A stretch of 59,373 nt of DNA, from the NCBI GenBank assembly GCA_035505915.1, contig DATJQI010000015.1:1-59373 (forward strand), read 5' to 3'. The position numbers and the translations under genes are program-made. The notes under the pieces were generated by a model. It was not told the DNA's origin. It did not search any database and was given only the letters and a program-made list of their open reading frames with translations. This document shows, one piece after another, positions 33,276 to 40,698 of this stretch. This DNA is from 40CM-2-70-7 sp035505915. GTDB taxonomy: Bacteria; Gemmatimonadota; Gemmatimonadetes; Gemmatimonadales; GWC2-71-9. How positions within the stretch are numbered: position 1 is the stretch's first letter; every line of letters starts with the position of its first letter.

Positions 33276-34309
33276 CCGTCGAAGATGCTGGGCTGCTCGG
33301 CGGCGGCGGACGCGGGAGGCGGGAACCCGAAGTGCCGGTAGGCGGCCGGCGTGGCGCAGCGCCCCCGCGGGGTCCGCGCCAGGAAGCCCTGCTGCATCAG
33401 GAACGGCTCGTAGACCTCTTCCAGCGTGCCGGGATCTTCGCCCACCGCCGCCGCGATGGTGGTGAGGCCCACCGGCCCGCCGCCGAACTGCTCGATGATG
33501 GTGCGGAGCAGCCGGCCGTCCATGTCGTCGAGGCCGAACTCGTCCACGTCCAGGCGCGCGAGCGCTTCCCGGGCCACGGCGGCCGTGATCTTGCCGCCCG
33601 CGCGCACCTGGGCGTAATCCCGGACCCGCTTCAGGAGCCGGTTCGCCACCCGCGGCGTGCCCCGGCTCCGCCGGGCGATCTCCGCCACCCCCGCGGCGTC
33701 CGCGGGGACTTCGAGGATCTTCGCGGAGCGGGACAGGATGTGGGTGAGGTCGTCGGGCGGATAATAGGAGAGGCGTTCCACCAGGCCGAAGCGCGCCCGC
33801 ATGGGCGGCGTGAGCAGGCCGAACCGCGTGGTGGCGCCGATGAGCGTGAAGCGTTCGAGCGTCATCGGGAGGGTCTGGGCGTGCGGGCCGTCGGCGATCC
33901 GCACGTCCACGCGGAACTCCTCCATCGCGGGATACAGGAACTCCTCCAGCGCGGGCCGGAGCCGGTGGATTTCATCGATGAAGAGAATGTCCCCGGCTTT
34001 GAGGGCCGTAAGGGTGCCGACCAGATCCCCGGGGCGCTCGAGGACCGGCCCCGACGTGATCCGGATGTCGACTCCCATTTCGCGCGCCATCAGGAGCGCC
34101 AGCGTGGTCTTGCCCAGCCCGGGGGGACCGAAGAACAGGACGTGATCGAGCGGCTCCCGCCGGCGGCGGGCCGCGTCGATCGCGATCTGGAGCGACTCTT
34201 TGACCTTGGGCTGCCCGACGAAATCGTCGAGGCGGGAGGGCCGGAGGGCGGCGTCGGAGAGGCGCTCGTCCGGCAGGACTTCGGGGGTGGTGACTTCGGC
34301 CCGGCTCAC
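33272..34309 (-). CDS. ruvB: Holliday junction branch-migration ATPase RuvB
   Basis: AAA+ motor that drives branch migration with RuvA. 345 residues. LDDFVGQPKVKESL, Walker A FFGPPGLGKTTLA, Walker B LFIDEIHRL, sensor 1 region IGATTRFGLL with the arginine finger MRARFGL, and the C-terminal winged helix ending near the tail (TPRGRCATPAAYRHFG). GTG 34309 overlaps the stop of the 57-residue zinc-ribbon gene by 4 bp (GTGA). Confidence 0.97.
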   Translation of the reverse strand: MSRAEVTTPEVLPDERLSDAALRPSRLDDFVGQPKVKESLQIAIDAARRRREPLDHVLFFGPPGLGKTTLALLMAREMGVDIRITSGPVLERPGDLVGTLTALKAGDILFIDEIHRLRPALEEFLYPAMEEFRVDVRIADGPHAQTLPMTLERFTLIGATTRFGLLTPPMRARFGLVERLSYYPPDDLTHILSRSAKILEVPADAAGVAEIARRSRGTPRVANRLLKRVRDYAQVRAGGKITAAVAREALARLDVDEFGLDDMDGRLLRTIIEQFGGGPVGLTTIAAAVGEDPGTLEEVYEPFLMQQGFLARTPRGRCATPAAYRHFGFPPPASAAAEQPSIFDG

Positions 34310-34479
34310 GAACCCGCGGGCCGCGCCCGCCAGCGGACCGGGCGGACATCGGCCTCGATGTCGTGGCGCGTGTGGCAGGTGACGCACGCGTCGGTGGCCC
34401 GCTCGTCTCCGTCTTCCACCAGCCGGCGGTTGGTGCTTCCACAGCGCGTACAGATCCACTCGGCGGTCGTCATCGTCAT
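34306..34479 (-). CDS. 57-residue zinc-ribbon protein between ruvA and ruvB
   Basis: Small protein starting MTMTTAEWICTRCGSTNRR. It has two CxxC knuckles (C10/C13 and C32/C35) about 18 residues apart and several flanking histidines (H36, H39), enough for one zinc site. The tail is basic (RPVRWRARPAGS). ATG 34479 overlaps the ruvA stop (ATGA), and its TGA overlaps the ruvB GTG (GTGA). It is thus coupled on both sides in the ruvC-ruvA-x-ruvB run. I know no standard RuvAB partner of this kind; a nucleic-acid or subunit-contact role is a guess. Confidence 0.75.
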   Translation of the reverse strand: MTMTTAEWICTRCGSTNRRLVEDGDERATDACVTCHTRHDIEADVRPVRWRARPAGS

Positions 34480-35093
34480 CCGTGCGTGAGGAGTTGGAGC
34501 GCGCGGCGCACGAGCGGCTCGGTGCCGTCGGCGTCCGCGGGCGCGCCCGTTTCGGTCAGGGCCCGGCGGACCGCGCGGTCCGACTCCGCCGGCGAGTATC
34601 CCAGCCGCTCGAGGGCCTGGCGGGCCGCCCGCGCGCCGCCGGCGAGCGGCGCCGGCGCGGCCCCCGCGGAGCCGCCGTCGCCCACAAACTCGCCCACCTT
34701 GTCGGCCAGTTCAAGCGCGAGCCGCTCCGCCGTCTTCTTCCCGATGCCGGAGACCGACGCGAGGGTCGCGACGTCCCGGTCCCGCACCCCCCGGGCCGCG
34801 CGCTCGAGCCCCAGCGCCGACAGCAGGGCCATCGCCAGCTTGGGCCCCACCCCCGAGACCGTGGTCAGGCGCTGGAAGAACCGGCGCTCGGTCTCGGCGG
34901 CGAAGCCGTAGAGCGTCCAGGCGTCGTCCCGCACCACCAGCTCGGTCGCGAGCGTGACTTCGCTCCCCGCCGGACCCAGCCGCTCGACCACGCCGGCGGG
35001 AACCACCACCTCGTACCCCACGCCGCCCGCCGTGTCGATGGTGACGCGGTCGCCGTGCACCGCCGCGAGCCGTCCGGTCAGCCGCGCGATCAC
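34476..35093 (-). CDS. ruvA: Holliday junction-binding protein RuvA
   Basis: Tetrameric DNA-junction binder that loads RuvB. 205 residues: OB-fold domain I (MIARLTGRLAAVHGDRVTID...GVGYEV), domain II with paired helix-hairpin-helix motifs (VSGVGPKLAMALLS and VSGIGKKTAERLALEL), and the RuvB-binding domain III (ARQALERLGYSPAESDRAVR). It overlaps ruvC by 4 bp at its start and the zinc-ribbon gene by 4 bp at its end. Confidence 0.97.
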   Translation of the reverse strand: MIARLTGRLAAVHGDRVTIDTAGGVGYEVVVPAGVVERLGPAGSEVTLATELVVRDDAWTLYGFAAETERRFFQRLTTVSGVGPKLAMALLSALGLERAARGVRDRDVATLASVSGIGKKTAERLALELADKVGEFVGDGGSAGAAPAPLAGGARAARQALERLGYSPAESDRAVRRALTETGAPADADGTEPLVRRALQLLTHG

Positions 35094-35563
35094 GAGCGGA
35101 TGATGTGGGTGAGCGCCACGGCGATCCCGTCGGCCGCGTCCGAGGGCTTCGGCGCGCTCCGCAGGCGGAGCAGGTGCGCCACCATCATCGCGACCCGCTC
35201 CTTCCGCGCCGCCCCGGTGCCCGCCACGGTCTTCTTCACCCGGGCGGGGGAGTATTCCGCCACGTTCATGCCGGCCTGGGCGGCGGCGAGCAGCACCACG
35301 CCGCGGGCGTGGCCCAGGACCAGGGTGGTGCGCACGTTCTTATGATAGAAGGCGTCTTCGAGGGCGAGGTGCGTGGGGTGGTGCCGCGCGATCAGGTCGG
35401 CGATCCCTTCGTACAGCTCGGCGAGACGGATCTCGAGGCGCCCGGTCCGGGGCAGCCGGATGACGCCGCACTCCACCAGGTGTCCGAACCCCGGCCCGCC
35501 GTTCGTCTCGACGATGCCGTAGCCGGTCACCGCCGTGCCCGGGTCCACGCCCAGGACTTTCAC
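35090..35563 (-). CDS. ruvC: Holliday junction endonuclease RuvC
   Basis: Resolves Holliday junctions by paired nicks. 157 residues, RNase H fold. The catalytic acidic residues lie in VLGVDPGTAVTGYGIV (Asp7), LALEDAFYHKNV (Glu), and SDAADGIAVALTH (two Asp). GTG 35563 follows the yebC stop after 1 nt. The yebC-ruvC-ruvA-ruvB order is widely conserved. Confidence 0.97.
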   Translation of the reverse strand: MKVLGVDPGTAVTGYGIVETNGGPGFGHLVECGVIRLPRTGRLEIRLAELYEGIADLIARHHPTHLALEDAFYHKNVRTTLVLGHARGVVLLAAAQAGMNVAEYSPARVKKTVAGTGAARKERVAMMVAHLLRLRSAPKPSDAADGIAVALTHIIRS

Positions 35564-35564
35564 C

Positions 35565-36314
35565 TCACCCCTCGATCGCCGCGAGGGCCTCGGCGTCGAT
35601 GTCGAAGTTGGACGACACCTTGGCGACGTCGTCGGATTCCTCGAGGGCCTCCACCAGAGCCAGGAGCTTCTTCGCGTCGCCGGCCTCGACCTTCACCGTG
35701 TTCTTGGGGATCCGGCTGATCTCCGCGCTCTGCACCTTGAACTTCCGGGCCACCAGGGCGTCCCGCACCGCGTGCAGCTGGGGCGGGGCGGCCGTGACCA
35801 CGAACGTATCCGCGTCCCGGACGAAGTCCTCCGCGCCGGCGTCGAGCGCCGCCTCCATCGCCGCGTCCTCGTTCACGCCGGCGGCGTCCAGGAGGATCTG
35901 CGCCTTCCGGTCGAACATCCAGGCCACCGAGTTGGTGGCGCCCAGGTTGCCGCCGTGCCGCGAGAAGATGTGCCGGATGTCGGCCACCGTGCGGGTCGGG
36001 TTGTCGGTGGTGGCGTCGATCATGATCGCCGCGCCGCCCGGGCCGTACCCCTCGTAGGTCACTTCCTCGTAGGTGACCCCCGCTAGCTCGCCGGTCCCCT
36101 TTTTCACGGCCCGGTCGATGTTGTCGGACGGCATGTTCTCGGCCTTCGCGGCGTCGATGGCGGTCCGGAGGCGCGCGTTGCCGTTCGGATCGCCCCCGCC
36201 CGCTTTCGCGGCGATGGTGATTTCACGGATGAGCCGGGTGAACAGGGCCCCCCGCTTCGCGTCCGTCACGGCTTTCTTGCGCTTGATCTGCTTCCATTTA
36301 CTGTGGCCAGCCAT
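35565..36314 (-). CDS. yebC: YebC/PmpR-family (TACO1-like) protein
   Basis: 249 residues beginning MAGHSKWKQIKRKKAVTDAKRG, the near-invariant family start. Further segments: ITIAAKAGGGDPNGNARLR, NMPSDNIDRAVKKGTG, YEGYGPGGAA and GGNLGATNSVAWMFDRK. Family members act as DNA-binding regulators (PmpR) or as translation factors helping ribosomes through proline-rich stretches. Which applies here is not visible. ATG 36314 has a GGGAG site 7 nt upstream. It is the promoter-proximal gene of the minus-strand block. Confidence 0.95.
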   Translation of the reverse strand: MAGHSKWKQIKRKKAVTDAKRGALFTRLIREITIAAKAGGGDPNGNARLRTAIDAAKAENMPSDNIDRAVKKGTGELAGVTYEEVTYEGYGPGGAAIMIDATTDNPTRTVADIRHIFSRHGGNLGATNSVAWMFDRKAQILLDAAGVNEDAAMEAALDAGAEDFVRDADTFVVTAAPPQLHAVRDALVARKFKVQSAEISRIPKNTVKVEAGDAKKLLALVEALEESDDVAKVSSNFDIDAEALAAIEG

Positions 36315-36362
36315 ACGCACTCCCGGCGCGACCGAAATGGTGTAATGAAATGAACTTACAAC

Positions 36363-36392
36363 TTGACCCACGGCCGCCGCCACGGCTAGGAT
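36363..36392 (+). promoter_or_regulatory. Promoter of the small lipoprotein-like gene
   Basis: TTGACC (36363-36368), an 18-nt spacer, TAGGAT (36387-36392), only 8 nt before ATG 36401. It has the same TANNNT-to-start geometry as other unit heads in the window. Confidence 0.5.
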
Positions 36393-36400
36393 TCGCCCCC

Positions 36401-36865
36401 ATGCGCCGACTGCCTTTGCCGTTCCTCGTCGCCTTCGCCGCGCAGGCCTGCCACCGGCCGGCCGACGTGTCGCGGCACACCATCGCGCAATCCCTGCACG
36501 GCGTGCTGGTGTACCCGCGGTCGTCTTTGGTCTCGATGGCGTCGGGAGACAGCGCCGGCCAGCTGATGTTGTCGAGCCCCGACCTCCCGGACGTCGTCGC
36601 CTCCTGGTTCCGCGTCAATCTGGCCCAGAACCACTGGACGCTGGAAAGCGACTCACATCAGCCCGACGGCTCCATTCAGATGTACGCGGAGCGGGGGCGC
36701 CAGCCGCTGTGGATCACCATTCAGGAAGCGACGGGCGGGCCGGGGACCAGCTATTCGGTCACCGGGGCGATCGTCGGCAGTGTCGACACCACGAAGCAGG
36801 GGAGTCCGGCCGACAGCGCTCAGCGGTCGGGGTCGAGCATGTCCTCGAAGCGCATCCAGCGGTGA
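36401..36865 (+). CDS. Small putative lipoprotein of unknown function
   Basis: 154 residues. The start MRRLPLPFLVAFAAQAC is a short signal peptide ending A-Q-A-C, a plausible though not ideal lipobox. The mature part holds a compact domain with alternating strands (LHGVLVYPRSSLVSMASGD, DVVASWFRVNLAQNHWTLESD, GRQPLWITIQEA) and a Ser/Arg-rich tail. I do not recognise the family. Its last 46 bp overlap the end of the convergent DnaB-like gene, so its tail is constrained by two frames. Confidence 0.75.
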   Translation: MRRLPLPFLVAFAAQACHRPADVSRHTIAQSLHGVLVYPRSSLVSMASGDSAGQLMLSSPDLPDVVASWFRVNLAQNHWTLESDSHQPDGSIQMYAERGRQPLWITIQEATGGPGTSYSVTGAIVGSVDTTKQGSPADSAQRSGSSMSSKRIQR

Positions 36866-37692
36866 TAGAAGTAGAGGTCCACGAAGCCCTTCGGTCCGTT
36901 CCGGTTCTTCACCACCGCCACCTCCGTCGCGCCTTCCACGCCCCCTGACGGGGCGTACATCTCCTCGCGGAAGATCGTCAGCACCTGGTCGGCGTGCTGC
37001 TTCACCGCGCCCAGCACGCCGAAATCCTCGAGGGTCGGGCGCGGATTCACGCGCTGCGCCGTGAACGCCGGGAGCTGGGCGATCACCACCACGGCCGCTT
37101 CCCGCTCCACCGCCAGGGCCTTCAGCCGCCGGAGCACGAGGGCCATCTCCTCATCCTGCGTGTGCCGCCCGGCCCCGGACGGCGGGGGCAGGAGCTGCAG
37201 GTAGTCGAACACCACGAGGTCCAGCTCGCGCGGCGGATCGAGCCGGGAGATCAGCGCGTCGAAATCGGTGTCCGCGAGGGGGAGAATGGCGAGGGGGAGC
37301 CCCCGCAGCCGCACCGCGGCCGCGCCGATGCCGGCGCGTCCCTGGTCGTTCACGCGGGCCACCCGGAGCTCGTCCACGGACACGCGTCCCTCGATGGCGA
37401 GGGCCCGCTCCATCAGCCGGTCCTCGTCCATCTCGCCGGACAGGAACGCCACGTCGGCGCCGGCCTGCGCCGCCCGCAGCGCCAGGCCCAGGGCCAGGGC
37501 GGACTTGCCCGAGCCCACGTCGCCGCCGAGCACCACGAGGTCGGAGCGGCGCAGACCGCCGCCGAGGAGGCGGTCGATCGACGGGAATCCGGTCGGGATG
37601 GTGTCGTCGAGCGGCACGCCGGGGCGCTGCGCGTCGACGCGCGCGACCAGCCGCTCGACCGACGATCCTCGGGGAATCCGGCGGGGACGCAT
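36820..37692 (-). CDS. Orphan DnaB-like (RecA-fold) helicase/ATPase lacking the N-terminal domain
   Basis: 290 residues matching only the DnaB C-terminal motor: PTGFPSIDRLLGGGLRRSDLVVLGG, Walker A GGDVGSGKSALALGLA, Walker B DLVVFDYLQLL, and VVVIAQLPAF with DQVLTIFREE followed by NRNGPKG (arginine-finger region). The N-terminal collar that recruits primase in DnaB (about 150 residues) is missing, so this is unlikely to be the main replicative helicase. Circadian KaiC/RadA-like ATPases are the other possibility. It follows an unknown gene by 3 nt. Confidence 0.85.
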   Translation of the reverse strand: MRPRRIPRGSSVERLVARVDAQRPGVPLDDTIPTGFPSIDRLLGGGLRRSDLVVLGGDVGSGKSALALGLALRAAQAGADVAFLSGEMDEDRLMERALAIEGRVSVDELRVARVNDQGRAGIGAAAVRLRGLPLAILPLADTDFDALISRLDPPRELDLVVFDYLQLLPPPSGAGRHTQDEEMALVLRRLKALAVEREAAVVVIAQLPAFTAQRVNPRPTLEDFGVLGAVKQHADQVLTIFREEMYAPSGGVEGATEVAVVKNRNGPKGFVDLYFYHRWMRFEDMLDPDR

Positions 37693-37695
37693 GCC

Positions 37696-38070
37696 TCAAT
37701 CTACCCGCGCGGCGCGCGCCGCGGCGGCGACCGCTTCCGCCGCCTCGGAGCCGAGGACGTCCCGGGCCGGCGCCACCAGCTCGGTGAGGACCACGGCCGC
37801 GGCGCCGGCGGTCGCCGGGTCCAGGTGGGTGCGCGCGGCCGCCAGCGCCCGTTTGAGCGGCGCGGGCAGCGCCAGCGACGCGAGGCGCGTCTCGAGCGCC
37901 TGGAGCCGGCGGCGGTGGTTCTTCGGGGACACCGGCGCGGGAGGCAGAAGTCCTTCGGCGGCGCGGAGCGTCAGCCAGAGCGCGTAGAGCCCGTCCCGCC
38001 GCGGGCCCCGCGGCGCCGCCGCGACCAGCGCCACCAGGCGGTCCTCCGCGGGACTCTGGGCCCGCATCAT
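37696..38070 (-). CDS. Unknown small helical protein
   Basis: 124 residues, rich in Ala, Leu and Arg, predicted wholly helical, no membrane segment, no recognised motif. ATG 38070 overlaps the stop of the glycosyltransferase gene (ATGATG around the TGA), and the DnaB-like gene starts 3 nt after its stop. It is therefore likely translated as part of a three-gene unit. Its function is unknown; pairing with the truncated DnaB-like ATPase is suggestive only. Confidence 0.65.
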   Translation of the reverse strand: MMRAQSPAEDRLVALVAAAPRGPRRDGLYALWLTLRAAEGLLPPAPVSPKNHRRRLQALETRLASLALPAPLKRALAAARTHLDPATAGAAAVVLTELVAPARDVLGSEAAEAVAAAARAARVD

Positions 38071-39056
38071 CCGGCGAGCCGCTCCGCCGCGCCGTCGACG
38101 TCGGGCGGGAGGATGTCGTCGAGGCAGCGGTGGTGGCCCATCGGACAGCGCGCCGATCCCATCGCGGAGCAGGGGCGGCAGTCGAGGCTCCGCTCGAGCA
38201 CCTCCGCGCGCGCGTGATACGGCGCGAATCCGAACTGGCGCACCGTGGGGCCGAAGAGCGCGACCACCGGCGCGCCGACGGCGGTGGCCACGTGCATCAC
38301 CCCCGTGTCTCCGGAGATCACGACCTTCGCGCGCGCGAGGAGCGCGCCGGTCTCCTGCAGCGAGAACGCTCCGGCCACGCTCCGCACGCCGCCGCCGATC
38401 TGCGACGCGATGCCCCGGTCGGCGGCCCCGCCCACGATCACCGGCGTGAGCCCGCGCGCGGTGAGCCGCGCGGCCAGCGCGGCCCAGTGCGCCGGCGGCC
38501 AGCGCTTGGTGGCGTGCGCCGCGCCCGGTCCCAGAGCCGCGAGGGCGCCGCCCTCGAGCCCCTCGGCCGCGAGCCACTCGGCCACGCGGGCCCGCGGCTG
38601 CTCGCCCAGGCCGAGCTCCGGGGGACCGCCGTCGGGCTTCACGTCGAGGTCGCGGGCGGCCTCGAAGTACCGCTCCGGCACCGGCGTGTGATCCCCGTAC
38701 CAGTCGAGCTTGGTCGAGATCAGCCAGCCCCGCGCCAGCTTGCGTTTCCGGTATCCGGACCACTTGCCGGGGACCAGCAGACGGAGGGCGAGCGAGCGCA
38801 GGGAACCGTGCAGGTCGAGGCCGTGCGTGTGGGCCAGCGGGCGGAGACGGCGGGCCAGGTGCCGCACCGGCTCGTCGGGTTCCAGCGCGACCACGCGGGT
38901 GAGGTGCGGATTGTCGGAGACCAGGGGCACCAGCGCGCGCTTGGTGACGAACGTGAGCGACGCCTCCGGGTGGCGCCGACGCAGGGCGCGGATCAGGGGC
39001 GTGGTGAGCAGGACGTCGCCGATGGAGCTGAACCGCACCAGCAGGATGGACAACAC
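38067..39056 (-). CDS. Glycosyltransferase family 9 (ADP-heptose:LPS heptosyltransferase-like)
   Basis: 329 residues. ILLVRFSSIGDVLLTTPLIRAL and ASLTFVTK at the N-terminus, AALGPGAAHATKRWPPAHWAAL in the middle and VISGDTGVMHVATAVGAPVVALFGPT near the end are the GT9 donor- and acceptor-site signatures. Enzymes of this family add heptose to the LPS inner core from the cytosolic face. A cysteine-rich stretch near the end (LDCRPCSAMGSARCPMGHHRC) is common in the family. GTG 39056 lies 6 nt after TACAAT. Confidence 0.92.
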   Translation of the reverse strand: MLSILLVRFSSIGDVLLTTPLIRALRRRHPEASLTFVTKRALVPLVSDNPHLTRVVALEPDEPVRHLARRLRPLAHTHGLDLHGSLRSLALRLLVPGKWSGYRKRKLARGWLISTKLDWYGDHTPVPERYFEAARDLDVKPDGGPPELGLGEQPRARVAEWLAAEGLEGGALAALGPGAAHATKRWPPAHWAALAARLTARGLTPVIVGGAADRGIASQIGGGVRSVAGAFSLQETGALLARAKVVISGDTGVMHVATAVGAPVVALFGPTVRQFGFAPYHARAEVLERSLDCRPCSAMGSARCPMGHHRCLDDILPPDVDGAAERLAG

Positions 39057-39062
39057 GGAGGG

Positions 39063-39105
39063 ATTGTAGCGCCGCGTTGCCCGGCCCCGCCAGCCGGGCT
39101 AGCTT
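39063..39105. promoter_or_regulatory. Divergent promoters of the GT9 and porX-like genes
   Basis: Minus strand: TACAAT (39063-39068, five of six consensus bases) ends 6 nt before GTG 39056. Plus strand: TTGCCC (39077-39082), a 17-nt spacer, TAGCTT (39100-39105), 9 nt before ATG 39115. The whole gap is 58 bp. Confidence 0.55.
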
Positions 39106-39114
39106 TCGCGAACG

Positions 39115-40698
39115 ATGGCCCGTCCCAAGAGCATTCTGTGGGTCGACGACGAAGTCGAAGGTCTCGCCGGGCACCGCCGCTTCCTCGAACAGCAAGGATT
39201 CTCAGTCGAGCAGGCGGCCCACGGCGACGACGCGCTCGCCCTCCTGCGCCGCCAGCCCTACAGCGTCGTTCTCCTGGACGAGCAGATGCCCGGGCGCCGG
39301 GGCCTCGAGCTCCTGGGCGAAATCCGCAGCATCGATCCCGCCATGCCCGTGGTGATGGTCACCCAGAGCGAGGACGAAGGCACGCTCCGGGAGGCCATCG
39401 GCATTCAGGTCGACGACTACCTGGTCAAGCCGGTGCATCCCCGCCAGATCCTGTCCGTGGTCACCCGCCTGCTCGAGGGGGACCGCATCCGCCAGCAGCG
39501 CCTGGCCCGCGATTTCGTGGGCCGCTTCCGCGAGCTGGAGGGGCGCCGGGCCTCGAGCCTCGCCTGGCGGGAGTGGATCGAGTACGTGGTGGAGCTGGCG
39601 CGCTGGGAAGTGAAGCTCGCGGCGGCGGCCGAGCCGGGCCTGGCCGAGGCGCTGCACTCGCTGCAGGTGGCGCTCCGCAAGGACTTCACCGACTTCATCC
39701 GCAAGAACTACCCCAGGTGGCTCGCGAACCCGGAGGGGGACCGCCCCCCGCTCTCGGTGGACGTCGGCGCCGAGTTTCTGCTCCCCGTGCTCAAGCGGAC
39801 CGGGAAGGTGCTGTTCATCCTGGTCGACTGCCTGCGCCTCGATCAGTGGGAGGCGCTGCGGGACCTGATCACGCCGATGTTCGACGTCGAAGAGTCCCAC
39901 TACTTCGGCATCGTCCCCACCGCGACGCCGTACGCCCGCAACTCGATCTTTTCCGGGCTCTTCCCGATGGAAATCGCGGCGCGGCACCCCGCCTGGTGGG
40001 GCCACGCGTCGGACGAAGAGAGCCTGAACTCGCACGAGGCCGAGCTGCTCACCGAGCAGCTGCAGGACCTGATGGGCCGCCCCGTGCCGGTCCGCTACGA
40101 GAAGCTCTTCACCGCCGCGGACGGCGTCGAGCTGCTCAAGCGCCTGCCGGCGCACCTGTCGCAGGAGGGCGTCACCGCGCTGGTCTTCAACTTCATCGAC
40201 CAGCTCACGCACGGACGCTCCGAGAGCGCCATCCTTTATGAGGTGGCCCGGGACGCCGACGCGCTGCGCGGCCTCACCCGGACCTGGTTCGAGCGCTCGC
40301 CGGTGCGGGCCGCCCTGGCCGAAGCCGAGCGGCGCGGCGTCCCCGTGCTCCTGACCACGGACCACGGCTCCATCCACTGCGAGACCCCGGCCACCGTGTA
40401 CGCCAAGCGCGACGCCACCCAGAACCTCCGGTACAAGTTCGGCGAGGACCTCCGCGCCGAAGACCCCGAGGCCGCGGTGCTGGTCGAGGATCTCAAGGCC
40501 TGGGGCCTGCCGTCCCTGGGCCTGGGTGTCCGGATGGCGCTCGCGACCGGCGACCGCTTCTTCGTCTATCCCACCAAGCTCCGGGAGTACCAGGCCCGCT
40601 ACCGCGGCTCGTTCCTGCACGGCGGCGTGTCTCCCGAAGAGATGATCCTCCCGGTGGCGCTCCTCACCCCGCGCTCGCGCGGGGGAGGGCCGCGCTAG
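39115..40698 (+). CDS. porX: PorX-like response regulator with C-terminal PglZ phosphodiesterase domain
   Basis: 527 residues. The receiver domain (1-125) has D11/D12, phospho-acceptor Asp55 (VVLLDEQMPG) and YLVKPVHP. A helical middle (about 126-215) precedes an alkaline-phosphatase-superfamily PglZ domain (about 220-520). Its signatures are LFILVDCLRLDQW, IVPTATPYARNSIFSGL, LVFNFIDQLTHGR, LLTTDHGSIHC, NLRYKFGEDL, and FLHGGVSPEEMILPV. These match Porphyromonas PorX nearly block by block. There PorX is partnered by kinase PorY and controls type IX secretion. No porY or T9SS gene is visible here. It heads an operon with an exporter and a glycosyltransferase. Confidence 0.93.
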   Translation: MARPKSILWVDDEVEGLAGHRRFLEQQGFSVEQAAHGDDALALLRRQPYSVVLLDEQMPGRRGLELLGEIRSIDPAMPVVMVTQSEDEGTLREAIGIQVDDYLVKPVHPRQILSVVTRLLEGDRIRQQRLARDFVGRFRELEGRRASSLAWREWIEYVVELARWEVKLAAAAEPGLAEALHSLQVALRKDFTDFIRKNYPRWLANPEGDRPPLSVDVGAEFLLPVLKRTGKVLFILVDCLRLDQWEALRDLITPMFDVEESHYFGIVPTATPYARNSIFSGLFPMEIAARHPAWWGHASDEESLNSHEAELLTEQLQDLMGRPVPVRYEKLFTAADGVELLKRLPAHLSQEGVTALVFNFIDQLTHGRSESAILYEVARDADALRGLTRTWFERSPVRAALAEAERRGVPVLLTTDHGSIHCETPATVYAKRDATQNLRYKFGEDLRAEDPEAAVLVEDLKAWGLPSLGLGVRMALATGDRFFVYPTKLREYQARYRGSFLHGGVSPEEMILPVALLTPRSRGGGPR

